NCBI GenBank assembly: GCA_963576565.1
Contig: OY755038.1
Span: 65,717,908 to 65,781,907, forward strand
DNA from: Aspidapion aeneum
Lineage: Eukaryota > Arthropoda > Insecta > Coleoptera > Brentidae
Reading direction: 5' to 3'
DNA length: 64,000 nucleotides
The stretch's first letter is position 1. Each line of letters opens with the position of its first letter. Under the pieces are notes generated by a model. The model had not been told where the DNA came from. It saw only the letters and a list, made by a program, of their open reading frames with translations, and made no database searches. This document shows, piece after piece, positions 21,303 to 41,200 of the stretch. The position numbers and the translations under genes are program-made.

Positions 21303-24300
21303 TTTTGTTTTTTTTACGGGAATGCGCACTCGCAAGGAGATCCCTATCACGCTCGAGAAGCGGCAAGTGCGCGGAAATGTTGGTGTGTGTTGGTTTTGAA
21401 ACGGTTCAGGTTGTAACCTGCAGGGAAAACGGTCGCAGGGAGTTTATTCCACAGCGATGCTGTTCTCCAGAGATATAAATTCTGATATAATGAGGTTCTT
21501 GGTGCCTCTATTTTGAAAATAAATTGATGGTTACCGTCTGTTTGACGTGTTCGCCTAGTAGGTGCTACTCCCGGGGGGATCATACGTGCCAACTCTTCAG
21601 AGCATTTTCCGTGATAATACCTGTAGAAGAGAGATAGATCGCCCACAGTTCTTCGATGTTCGAGACTATCCAAGCTACGGGTAAGTGAGGGGTCATTGAT
21701 CAGCTTGATAGCTCGTTTTTGCACGGTGTTCAAAAGCATTAAGGTATGTTTGGGTGCCGCACTCCATATATGTGAGCAGTACTCCATAGTTGGTCGAATC
21801 TGGGCTTTGTAGAGTGTCAGCAGTTGGCTTGGTGTATACAGATGTCTTGTACGAAATAGCACCCCAAGCTTTTGGGACGCCCTTTTAGCTATTTCTGCCA
21901 CGTGACTGTGCCAAGGCATGTTGGTCTCTGCAGTGACTCCTAAGATGTTCAACTGGCTCTGCAATGCGGCAGCACTTCCAAATAGCATGATGTTTGGCTC
22001 ACCGGTGCTGGTCTTTTTTGAAAACAGGGCTGCTTGGGTTTTCTGCGCGTTGAACTGTACAAGGTTTTTGTTGCCCCAGTCCTTTATTATCTCCAAGTCG
22101 TTATTTATCTGTGATATTTCAGTTAGTCTAAGGTAATGGAATTCACGTGCGGAGAGACATGTGGGTGGTATGACTGAGGAGACTACATTGCCATCATCTG
22201 CAAAGCAATAAAGTGGATTTACTGTTTTATCTATGAGGTCATTTATGTAAATCAGAAAAAGTGTTGGCAAAAGGATTACTCCTTGTGGCACACCAGCATT
22301 TATTTGGTAAGAGTTGGAGTTCCGGCCATCCAGTGCAACATAAATGGATCTATCCTTAAGGTAACTTTCAAACCAAGTGCAAAGTCTCGGCGACAATCCC
22401 GTTGCTTTGAGCTTGTTGAGCACATTTTCATGCCAGACTTTATCGAATGCTTTAGTTGACCTATATTTTCGAAATCCGTATTGCTTGTCGTTGATAATTT
22501 TGTACTTTTCCAAGTACTTGGTTAGGTGATTGTTTACAACTCTTTCCATTACTTTTGATATCACCGGAAGTAGAGCAATTGGTCTACAGTTTAACGGATC
22601 TGTCTTTTTTCCTTACTTTGGAATGGGTTGTACTGCGGCAGACTTCCATGATGATGGATATTCTCTTTGCCTATAAGATAAATTGAATAATTTTGCGAAA
22701 GTTGGGGTGAATTCGCTAGCACAATTTTTGAGTACTATCGCGGGAATGCCATCTGGACCCATTGCTTTGTTTGTATCCAACTTTTTAAGCGATTTTCGTA
22801 TTTCTCTGTGACAAAAGGGTACCTCTGGAATACTGTGGGAAACCCTTTCAATGAACGGTGGAGTTTTTCCATTTGGCACTGTTAGGTTTGAGTTGGAGGA
22901 AAAGATTTTGGCCAGCATATTGGCTTTTTCCTCTGATGTGGATAAGTGAGTATTTTTATCTGTAAGTGGTGGTATGGATGACTTGGTGAAGTTTGATCCA
23001 ACGGCTTTTGCAAGAGACCAAAAGGACCTAGAACTACTTGGACAATTCAGCAACCTGTTTTTTATTCTTTGATTGTATGTTTCTTTGGCGGCATCAATAG
23101 TAATTTTGCAACTATTTCTGGCTTCTATGAATTCTGTGTGGTTTTGAGCGGTTTGTTGTCGTTTCCAAAGGTTATATGCTCTGTGTTTTTTCTGCACAGC
23201 CGTTTGACACTGGCTGTTGAACCAAGGTTTTGCATTAGCTCTGCGTTTTGTTGTATGTGGGATATATGCATCTATTCCAGATAAGATTACTTTTGTTATT
23301 TCATTACAGCAAATAGTGGGATCAGCTGTTTTAAAGCAAACCTCTTGCCATGGAAAATCCAGGTAAAACTGTTTAAGGTCATTCCATTTTGCCGATTTAG
23401 AGTGCCACATTTTACGAGGAAGTGATTGTTGGCTTGGCGGTATGAACATTTCGCACTTTGTTCTTATAAGTTTATGATCGGATGAACCACGTGGGGGATC
23501 TACTTGAATTGTGTACAAGTCAGGATTTGTAGTTAGGAACAAGTCTAAAAGCGCTGCAAATTCACCCCTTTCTGAGATATGGGTAGGTTCATCGACAAGC
23601 TGCGTTAGACCACAACTTATGGCAAAAGCTTCTGCTTCCCTGCCTTCATTATCTGTTTTGTTGTGGTGTTTTAGCCAGGGTATATTGTGGACGTTGAAAT
23701 CGCCTAAAAAAACAATTTCCGCATGTGGATAGTTACACTGTATACTATCACAGTTTTCGGATAATGTCGCAAAAAAGTTTTGATACTCGGTGTTACTTGG
23801 CGGTCGGTAGAGGCAGCAAATGAACTAGGTCGATGACTTTGAGGTGAATTTCAGCCACATGATATCGAGGGTTGCTGGTTCTAGCTTCTCTAGATCATTT
23901 TTAATGTACATACAGATCCCAAAATTATGTCGAAATCGGTGGTGTAGGTCATAGCCGGGATAAAGATAGTTCACAATAGGTGTTGCAGAACTAATTTTAG
24001 TTTCAGTGAGAACAAGGATGTCAGGTCTTTGTTCTTCAAGATGTTGGTGAACTAAATTCAAGTTGGTACTTAATCCTCTTATATTGCTAAAATCAATTCT
24101 GAGTTGAGTTTTTGGTCTTCTTTTAATATCTTTGCATAAAGGACCCAAGTATCACCCGACGCCCGGAGATCCGAGTGGTCGGGTATTTTACCTCCGGAAT
24201 ATTTTGATCCTGGAGGCGCCATCATGCTATCTGTTACTCATTGTTGGAACCGGACTGCCAGCGCATTAGCGGAACGTGGTGATACCACTTAGCGCTACTC

Positions 24301-24364
24301 AGTTCTGGCATGGTGGTATCTCACCGGTCGACGCCCAATGAGTAAAAAGCGTCTACCACCTACC
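21303..24364 (-). mobile_element. APE-type non-LTR retrotransposon, full-length insertion, about 3.06 kb
   Basis: The minus strand runs from the 5' end at 24364 to a short A-rich 3' end next to 21303 (GTAAAAAAAACAAAACC on the minus strand). A 9-bp target duplication AAGATATGG sits on both sides. It encodes an apurinic-type endonuclease followed by reverse transcriptase, the layout of the CR1/Jockey/L2/Daphne groups. The exact clade is not assigned. A 5' untranslated stretch of about 0.2 kb precedes the coding frame. The insertion splits a P-like transposase relic. Confidence 0.85.
21347..24148 (-). pseudogene. Endonuclease-reverse transcriptase polyprotein (broken)
   Basis: One reading frame runs from 24148 to 21347. 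The endonuclease (24148 to about 23450) shows LVLTETKI, a YRPPSN segment, GDFNVH (23687-23704) and SSDHK (about 23470), which are the APE core motifs. The reverse transcriptase follows with LDTNKAMGPDGIPA, NCRPIAL, YGFRK, KAFDKVWH, AGVPQG and FADD (about 22190-22207). The C-terminal thumb-like part ends near 21347. Two in-frame stops (TAG at 23825-23827 and TAA at 22613-22615) break it. The junction RST|KAFDKVWH near 22454 lacks the residues normally carrying the first catalytic Asp of RT motif A, so an in-frame deletion is likely. The copy cannot be active. Confidence 0.85.
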
Positions 24365-24373
24365 AAGATATGG
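24365..24373. repeat. Target-site duplication, right copy (AAGATATGG)
   Basis: This is identical to 21294-21302. The reading of the P-like relic resumes directly from this point. Confidence 0.8.
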
Positions 24374-24920
24374 TGGATACACTCTTCATCTTTGTTTATC
24401 CAGTCATCCAGTACATATACGTCAATTTACAATTCTAATGTAATATGTCTTCCGCACCCTCGCAATATTAAAAAACTGATTTGTAAAATATTGTTAGCAA
24501 ATAGTAATCTCTCTGGTAGTGTGAAATATTTAAAAAGTAAGATACAGCTTTTAAAAGAACATGAGTTGGTAGTTAACTCTGTGCTGGGTAATTTTTTTAA
24601 AAATTGTTGACAACCACTACATTCAGTTCATTGAATGTGAAAACCATCTCACTTATTTACAAAATCACTTATTTTTTTTAAATAAATTATTGTGAAATGT
24701 TTTATATTGAAAATGTTTCTTCAGATAACTCTAGCGAGTGTTTTTGTGGAGAAAAACTATTGTCAAAGGTTGAAAAAATTAGTTTAAAGGCAAGTAAACT
24801 TTTTTTAAATAATTTCATTAAAAAGCACAATGATTTAGTGTCTGCTAATAAATCTTTGAACAAGAACACAGACAAAGATGATGACACTCAAAGAAAACTT
24901 AAAAAACTAAAAGTTTAGGT
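24365..24920 (+). pseudogene. P-like transposase remnant, part distal to the insertion
   Basis: The frame from the duplicated target reads KIWWIHSSSLFIQSSSTYTS and then CLPHPRNIKKLI. This resembles the stretch after the THAP and coiled-coil region in P/THAP9-type transposases, where a Ser-Pro-type segment precedes a Leu-Pro-(His/Ser)-Pro-x-(T/N)-(I/L)-(K/R)-(K/R) motif. After a stop at 24608, another short frame (24697-24915) is rich in Lys, Ser and Asn. Its membership is uncertain. The catalytic core was not recognised. It is a dead relic. Confidence 0.5.
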
Positions 24921-26089
24921 TTAATGTGTCCAATTTTGAAAGACTTGTATATATTTGAAGTAACTAACGATATTATGTACCTAATATATGTACCTGAAGA
25001 TATAAGAGTTCAAATTTTGTATATTTTTTATTTTGTAGATTCAGTTCTTTTATCCATACTAAACACATATATCAACAAAATATTTTTTTCAATTTATGCC
25101 TATATGAGAACAAAACATTTTTGTCAATTTATTTAAATTGTGTAAAAACACATAATATATTAAGCAATACAATCAGAATCCTGGAACTCCTAGGATCACG
25201 TGACCGCCGACTTGCTTAAAACGCGCCAACTCTTTGTGTGTTCGCAGATCCTTTGGGACGGCGCGGCATCGGCAGTTTGTTGTTTTCATTTCAATGCGTG
25301 TTTGCTGTTTTTCCGTGTTAGTAGAGTTAAAAAAAGCCGCTTCTATCGTGTCACCCCGTGTGCACTTCATTGCTAAAATGTAAGACACAATTTAAATCAT
25401 TTCTTAAACCCTAAGAATGCAAAATCGACTGGTCGTCCAAAAATCGTCGTGTGCAGGGGGTGGTGAGGGTAGTTTTTCCAAAAATTTGGAAATTTTTTTT
25501 TGCATTTTTTGAATCTATAAAGTGACTCTCACCAAAAGCATATAGTAATATTACTATCAGAAACATTTATTTTTCAATGTTGAAAATATCGTTCCCAATG
25601 CTTTTAAATGGAGTTCCCTATTAAACAATTGCTCGCCCTGAAAACGCGTATTTATAATAATTAATAACTTGTTATAACTCGAGAGCCCTTTGCTTAATCA
25701 AAAAAACACCTTGTGTAAACTTTGTGTATCGAAGATCAGGGATTACAATGATTTTTGAAAAATGTCAATCGGACGCTTAGTTTTTTTTTAAAGTAGCAAA
25801 GAGTGATGCCATGACGCGACGAACGCGGCAGACACTGACATGCGACGAAGGGTCAGATATTTTACAAATGCACGGCGAGCCAGGCGAAACGTGACTATGT
25901 CTTGTGACAAGTCGAGACACACATAAGTTCGTTTTTCGTTTAACTCTCGCGGGTACAGATGTTTAAGTTACTTACTTGGTTTTTTGCTTGTAAATTGTGT
26001 TATGTATACATATTGTGCTGGTGTGATTTGGCCGTGAAGGGCCAAATATGAAAGGCTAGGCGTGAAAAAAAGGGAAATTTAGTTCTATA

Positions 26090-26640
26090 TAAGAATGTGA
26101 CTCTCGGCCCTACGGGCCTCCGGGAGTCTATATTCACTATATTAGTATGTAACTCTTGGCCATACGGTCCTCTAGTCGTCCATATTCACTATATTAGTAT
26201 GTGACTCTCAGCCCTACGGGCCTCCGGAAATCCATATTTAAAAGGGAAACTACCCGCGTCCAGTTTAATTCTATATTATAATGTGCCTCTCGGCCCTACG
26301 GGCCTCCTATTTATGTCTATATTAGTATGTGACTCTCGGCCCTACGGGCCTCCGGGAATCCATATTTGAAATTGAAACTACGCGCCTCCCGGTAAATTTG
26401 ATATTGGAATGTAACTCTCGGGGTCCTCCAATTTATTTCTATATTAGTATGTGACTCTCGGCCCTACGGGACTCCAATTTATTTCTATATTAGTATTTGA
26501 CTCTCGGCCCTACAGGCCTACGGGAGTCCATATTCACTATATTAATATGTGACTCGACCTTACGGGCCTCCGGGAATCCATATTTGAAAGGGAAACTACG
26601 CGCCTCCCGTTAAATTCTATATTGGAATCGAGACTTTTGA
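26090..26640. repeat. Tandem array of CTCGGCCCTACGGGCCTCC units
   Basis: The unit (TATTAGTATGTGACTCT then CGGCCCTACGGGCCTCC, then CATATT) recurs irregularly about every 50-65 bp, roughly nine times with degenerate copies. GGCCC-TAC-GGGCC is a self-complementary stem. One inverted copy is at 27990-28015, inside the right arm. The repeat is confined to the element's centre and inner arm edges. Confidence 0.7.
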
Positions 26641-27640
26641 TTTGAGCGCCCCACTCCCTGCTATAGGCATAATATGTGAAAACTGAAAATTTGACATGGT
26701 GTAATTAGTTTACACCTGGAAGACACAATTTTAACGGTAATAAACTATGTTTTTTTTTGCAAGCCTACACAATAGCGCATCTGTCGCCGTCGAGATAATT
26801 AAAATAAATTGTCGGCGTCTTAAAATATGAGTCGTCAAAGAAGCACCACTTTTTGGTAAATTTTGATGGTTTTTTGACAAAAACTCAAAAAGTACCAAAC
26901 TAATCTAAAAATTTTTCTCTGATGTTTATAGATCTTGGTAGGCCCTATCGTTAAAATTAATATAAATTTTTCATTTTGAAGTCTCTGTTTAGTGATATAG
27001 GCAAATAATTGAAATTTAAAAAAATTCTGTTTTTGAAAAACACAGGGACCTATTGCGCGTCAATACACTAAGTGGGTGACATCTAAAGCCACATAAAAAT
27101 TTATTTTGTTTTCATAGAAATAGGTTCAATCAAGGGCTGTCAAGTCACCGGAAGGGATGCAGCAATATCGTTTCTGAGATATAAATTGTCAAAATATAAC
27201 CAATTTAAGGTTTTTTATATTTAATCCATATTTGAAAGGGAAACTACGCGCCTTTTTGATTTGAGCCTCCCACTCCCCGCTATAGGCATATTATGTCAAA
27301 ACAGAAAATTTGACATAGCGTTATTAGTTTACACCTGGAAGACACAATTTTAACGGACGCATCTGTCGCCGTCGAGATAATGAAAATTCATTGTCGGCGT
27401 CTTAAAATATGGCAAATTTTAATGGTTCTTTGGCAAAAACTCAAAAAGTACCAAACTAATCAAAATTTTTTTCTCTGATGTTTATAGATCTTCGTAGGCC
27501 ATATCGATAAAGTTATTATAAATTTTTCATTTTGACGTCTGGAGATATAGGCAAATAATTGAAATTTAAAATAATGCTGTTTTTTAAAAACGCAGGGACC
27601 TATTGCGCGTCAATGCACTAAGTGGGTGACATCTAAAGCC
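26625..27640. repeat. Direct duplication of about 0.4 kb, offset about 620 bp
   Basis: TTTGATTTGAGC, CACTCC-GCTATAGGCAT, TTTACACCTGGAAGACAC, TCTGTCGCCGTCGAGATAA and GACCTATTGCGCGTCAAT appear in the same order twice (from 26635 and from 27253). The second copy has internal deletions. It is non-coding. Confidence 0.7.
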
Positions 27641-27918
27641 ACAAATTAATATTTTTACCGTAGAAATAGGTTCAGTCAAGGGCTGTCAAGTCACCGGAAG
27701 TCGAGCAGAAAAATAGTTTAAGATATGACCCTTCAAAGTTTTACATACAAACGCTGATATCTCAAAAACAACTAAACCGATTCCGATTTGGTTTTTGGTT
27801 TTCTCAATAAAACCAACATTGCTATGATTCTTATAGAAAAAATTTTCGTTTTTCACAACTTTGAAAAAAGTGGAGGGGGAGGTACCCTAAAAGCTTGATT
27901 TAAAAGAAATAGTCCACT

Positions 27919-27968
27919 TCGGGGGGGGGGGGGGGGTGGGGTTCGGACGGGGGAGGGGGAGGGGGAGA
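27919..27968 (+). other. G-rich tract with quadruplex potential
   Basis: A run of about fifteen G is followed by GGGG, GGGGG, GGGGG and GGGGG blocks separated by one to eight bases on the plus strand. This meets the usual G3+N1-7 pattern. It lies just inside the right arm of the foldback-like element, and homopolymer length may be unreliable. Confidence 0.6.
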
Positions 27969-29233
27969 GTTACATACTAATATAGAAATAAATTGGAGGC
28001 CCGTAGGGCCGAGAGTCACATTCTAATATAGAACTAAATTTCCCTTTTCTTCACGCCTAGCCTTTGATATTTGGCCTTTCACGGCCAAATCACACAAGCA
28101 CAACATTTAAACATAACGCAATTCATAAGCAAAAAACCAAGTAAGTAACTTAAACATCTGTAACCGCGAGAGTTAAACGAAAAACGAACTTATGTGTGTC
28201 TCGACTTGTCTCAAGACGTAGAGTCGCGTTTCGCCTGGCCCGCCGTGCATTCGTAAAATATCTGACCCTTTGTCGCATGTCAGTGTCTGCCGCGTTCGTC
28301 GCGTCATGGCTTCACTCTTTGCTACTTAAAAAAAAAACTATGCGTCCCATTGACATTTTTCAAAAATCGTTGTGATCCCTGATCTTTGATACATAAAGTT
28401 TACAAAAGGTATTTTTTTGATTCAGCAAAGGGTTCTCGAGTTATAACAAGTTATACATTATTATAAATACGCGTTTTCAGGGCGAGCACTTGTTTAATAG
28501 GGAACTCCATATAAAAGCATTGGGAACGATATTTTCAACATTGAAAAATAAATGTTTCTGATAGTAATATTACTATATGCTTTTGGTGGAGTCATAAGCA
28601 CGCTTTATAGATTCAAAAAATGCAAAAAAAAAATTTCCAAATTTTTGGAAAAACTACCCTTACCACCCCCTGCACACGACGATTTTTGGACGACCAGTCG
28701 ATTTTGCATTCTTAGGGTGTAAGAAACGATTTAAATTGTGTCTTACATTTTAGCAATGAAGTGCACACGAAAATCGGTTCTAGAAGCCTTTTACGCGCTT
28801 TTAAACTCTACTATGTCTCGTAGAAACTTTGTTAAAACGAATTCGGTAAGCGGCGCATTTGCAGAGCACACTTTAGCATCAGTGGCGTGCAGTGCTAATC
28901 AAAGCTGATTAGGCAAAAATTCGCAAAATGAAAATATTTCTTGCAAAATTACTTACTTACCGGTCATGACATTTTCATAAAAACCACTTTTGCGTTTTAG
29001 GACTTTTGAGAGGTTTTTTTTAGGGCTACGTTTTTGGTCTTGTAGGAGGTTTTTTTCTAGGGATATTATGGACAAATCGTCTTACTTATTTTTGAGTATT
29101 GCGCCAATACGTATGGGTCCATTTCAGTCCCGAAAAAATACCTTTTGCTAATGCGCTACTCACTATACTATTCACTACGCTTACTGATCGTGTTTTTTGC
29201 AGCGTTTGTTAATTTGTTTAAATCTGCATCCTC

Positions 29234-29497
29234 TTAATGTGTCCACACGTTTTTGTCTTTTAAAAACAATAAACAGGGCCAGCACAAGAGTTTGTTTATA
29301 AGCTTATACCCTGTACTCCATTTATGAGTCTCATAATTGTTTGAGTTGAAATACCTACTAAAGGTTTTTGTATAAGGAACTATGTTAAGCATCAGTGTTT
29401 TCTTTTCTTTAAATGTTTTTGAAAAAAAATTGAATTGAATCTCAACGTTGCACACAGTTTTCGCTTTTACTACATTCGCAGTGCATTGCTTTGTCAC
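29234..29497 (-). pseudogene. hAT transposase remnant, TTF-type zinc finger
   Basis: The minus-strand frame contains F-N-S-N-N-Y, then W-S-T-G-Y-K, then LCWPCLLF and DKNVW. That is the core of TTF-type zinc fingers at the N-terminus of ZMYM1-like hAT transposases (Tyr-CxxC-Leu-Leu-Phe followed by x-Trp). No catalytic domain follows. About 0.35 kb downstream on this strand, near 28880, the plus strand reads CAGTGGCGTG, which resembles a hAT terminus. No matching left terminus or 8-bp duplication was found, so it is a truncated relic. Confidence 0.55.
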
Positions 29498-29944
29498 TTA
29501 GATACAAACCTATATTTTATCAAAATAAGCTAAAACAAAACAAAAATCTAAGAGAATAATGATTATAATTTAGGGTTGGATGGGACAGGCGGGCAACCGA
29601 CCAAATGCCCGGTGGGCCGGTACAATATAGGATCGGTTGGGCCGCAGGCCCGATGTACCTGTTCCAAATTATTAATATTTATTTTTGTATATTTGACAAA
29701 CGAACTAATTAAAACATTAAATATTTAAATTTAAAAAAAAAATCTCTAGGTAGTAACTCCAGGCCTGCGTCACTCGTTTAATTGTTGCAGTTACTTTTAT
29801 ATTAAAATAAGTATAATGTATCAAGGAGATAATTTAATAATGGCACTAACTATATTAATATATCTTTTTACAATACCAGAAGAAAAAATCTGGAGATTAA
29901 AAAAATGTAATAAAAATATTGTCCAATTTTTTTTCTTTCTTCTA
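29498..29944. other. Left flank of the retrotransposon array, no TAA tract
   Basis: AT-rich sequence with a GC-richer patch near 29575-29660 (CGGGCAACCGACC, GCCCGGTGGGCCGG). Unlike every other A copy, the 5' end of copy A1 is preceded by a pyrimidine stretch ending TTTCTTTCTTCTA, not by (TAA)n. Confidence 0.5.
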
Positions 29945-38237
<8,293 letters not shown>

Positions 38238-41200
38238 CCGGTACAGTCACTAGTGGGACCTGACGGAGCAAGTGGCGTCAACCTGCGAAATGCTGCCCCC
38301 ACAAGGCCACAGTTACCGGAACCAAACTTGGTAGGCGAGCATGGCTTGGATAATCCGATTCAGGATAATCCCGCCCCCTCACCTCCTCCAGCAAACCGGA
38401 CAAGGCGTATGCGCTGGACTAGACAAGATAACCTTGATCTTATGCGCGCATACTACCTAGTAACGAACGTCGGACAAAATCTTACGAACTACAGGAATAA
38501 CCTATATGTACAATGGTGTAACATGCGACCAGATATTCAGAAACAGGCACAACAACTAGCGGATCAAGTTAGATCAATTCTGAGACGGAAAGCTCTGTCT
38601 GATGCTGAACTGGAAAGGCTAAAGGCAGAAATAAGGCCGCAGCTGGGACCGACAAACCAAAACGAGGAACCACGTCAGCAAGCTCTACCACGAAGATCTA
38701 CAATATATGAGCTTCCCCCAAATGACATCCAGCGGGAAGTGGAAGCGAGACTAGATGAGATGTGTCTGCTTTATGCAGGAATTCCGTTAGAGAAAAGGCC
38801 ACGTCTCCCTAAAATCAGATACTCACTGACGGCAAAGAAGACACTCAATCAAGTTAATATTGCAGTTGGTCAAAAGATTAACAGCACCGAAGACCTGAGC
38901 AGCACATGTCACCTTGTATACTGCGCGGCTGTAGCAACACTGTCACTTCTGGGAACTTCAGTTGAAACAAAAACACACAATAAAAGCCAAAATTCTGACG
39001 CGGACCCCCCTTGGCGAAGGAGACTTATACAACGTATCAACAAAATAAGAAAGGAAATTGGGCACTTGCAAACCTATCTCAGTAAGCAAAATCCATCCAA
39101 GAAAATTAAACACTCTATAAAGAAAATTGCACAAAAAGTACAAACTAAGGTTGATGCTCCTGATGCCAATCGAAAATTTCAGATATATTGCGAAGAACAA
39201 AAACAAAAAGTAGCTGCTCTTGGTAGCAGAGTAAGGAGATACAATCTAAGAGTAAAAAGATATCAACAAAATAAACAGTTTAGAGAAAATCAAAAGTGTT
39301 TTTTCCGGGAACTGTGTAATCAGAAGGACCCCATTACAAAAGAACCGCCAAGTATGGAGAACACATTCCAATACTGGGCCAATATCTGGAGCAACCCAAA
39401 AACGCACGATCAAACAGCGTACTGGATAGAGCAGGAGCGCCAGAGGATGCTCCACATTGAGGAGATGGTACCAGTGGATTTTTTAAAACAAGATGTCGAA
39501 TCGGCACTAAAAAATATTGGAAACTGGAAAGCCCCTGGAATTGATGGAGTCCAAGCCTATTGGTGGAAGAGCTTTACGGAAGTGCATGAGAAGCTTGCTA
39601 GCCAATTTAACACAGGAATACGAGATTCTGGTACGGTTCCGGACTTCTTCACTAAAGGTGTGACTTACCTGTTACCAAAAAATGCCAACGTAAATAATCC
39701 ACAAAACTATAGGCCCATCACGTGTCTACCCGTTATTTATAAAATATTTACTGCAGCCATAGAACAGAAAATTGGCGGACATGTGAACAGTAACAATATT
39801 CTTCACAGAGAACAAAACGGCTGTAGGGCTAGAGCACGAGGAAGTAAGGAATGGTTAATCATGGACTCAGTGGTTACAAATCATGCTAGACAAAAAAAGA
39901 GAAACCTTTCGGTAGCCTGGATCGACTACCGAAAAGCGTTTGATTCTGTTCCACACTCGTGGCTCATTGAGGTCCTAAAGATCTACAGAGTGAATGAAGA
40001 ATTACTTATATGCCTGAAACATCTTATGTCAACCTGGCAAACCTTTCTAAGTCTTAGTGTTGGTAAAACATCCTTCACAACTCCCGGGCTGAGAGTCCAA
40101 CAAGGAATCTTTCAAGGAGACAGCCTTAGTCCGTTGTGGTTCTGCTTAGCTATGAACCCACTTAGCACCATGCTCGAGTCCAGTAAATACGGATACGTTT
40201 TAAGACGAAAACCACGCACAATTATAAGTCATCTGGCATACATGGACGACATCAAGCTCTACGCGGCAAATGAAGAGCAGTTAAAAGGGCAGCTAGAGCT
40301 TGTCTCAACGTTTACAGAAGCAGTCAAAATGTCCTTTGGTATGGAAAAGTGTGCGTTTATTAACATTAGGGCTGGAAAAATTGCCGAATCCCAGAATATT
40401 GTTCTAGCGGATTTATCAGAATTCTCTCCTTTACCACTCAATGAAAAATACAAGTACTTAGGTATTTATCAAGCGTTTAATATTGAGCATTCAGATGTGA
40501 AAAAACAAGTAGAAACCGCCTTAAAGAAAAGGCTAAAGATAATATTAAACACAGAGCTCTATTCTCTAGCCAAAATTGAGACATTAAATTCCTGGGTGCT
40601 TCCTGTTGTAACATACAGCTTTGGGATCGTTAAATGGAGCCATACAGATCTAGAAAGATTAGATATGCTAGTCAGAACAACACTTACCAAGTACAGGCTA
40701 CACCACCCAAACTCCTCAGTAAACAGACTATACATCCAGAGAAAACGGGGAGGAAGGGGACTAAGAAACCTTAAACAAGCGCACGCAAAAGAAATCGATA
40801 AACTGAATACTTACTTTAAGTCAGTTAACCATCCCCTTCACAGATCCATTGCCGCCATTGACCTCAACTTAAGTCCGCTCAATCTAGCAGGAACTTTTGC
40901 ACCAGAAAAAGAAAATAAAAATTATCTACAAGAAATTGAAGAAGAGTGGAAACAAAAACAACTCCATGGCCGGTATGCTGCTGCTCTTAATGGACCCGAC
41001 ACAGATACAGAGCACTCAACGTTGTATCTAGAGGATGGGAACTTACTAATGGAGACGGAAGGATTTATCGGTGCAATCCAGGATCAAGTTATGTCAACAA
41101 AAAACTATAGGAGGTTTATTCTAAAACAAAACCTAGAAAGTGACCTATGCAGATTATGTAATTTAAAGTCAGAAACCGTTCAACACTTAACAACAGGATG

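Larger units (their letters stand above)
25317..28808. mobile_element. Foldback-like element with about 0.8-kb inverted arms
   Basis: The left arm (about 25317-26135) and right arm (about 27975-28808) are reverse complements over most of their length. Shared blocks include TTAGCAATGAAGTGCAC/GTGCACTTCATTGCTAA, CGACTGGTCGTCC and its complement, GACATGCGACGAAGGGTCAG, and TTCGTTTAACTCTCGCGG. The middle (26135-27975) has tandem short repeats and a 0.6-kb direct duplication. No transposase was recognised. Long inverted arms plus internal tandem repeats resemble Foldback-type elements. That class label is inference. Confidence 0.7.
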
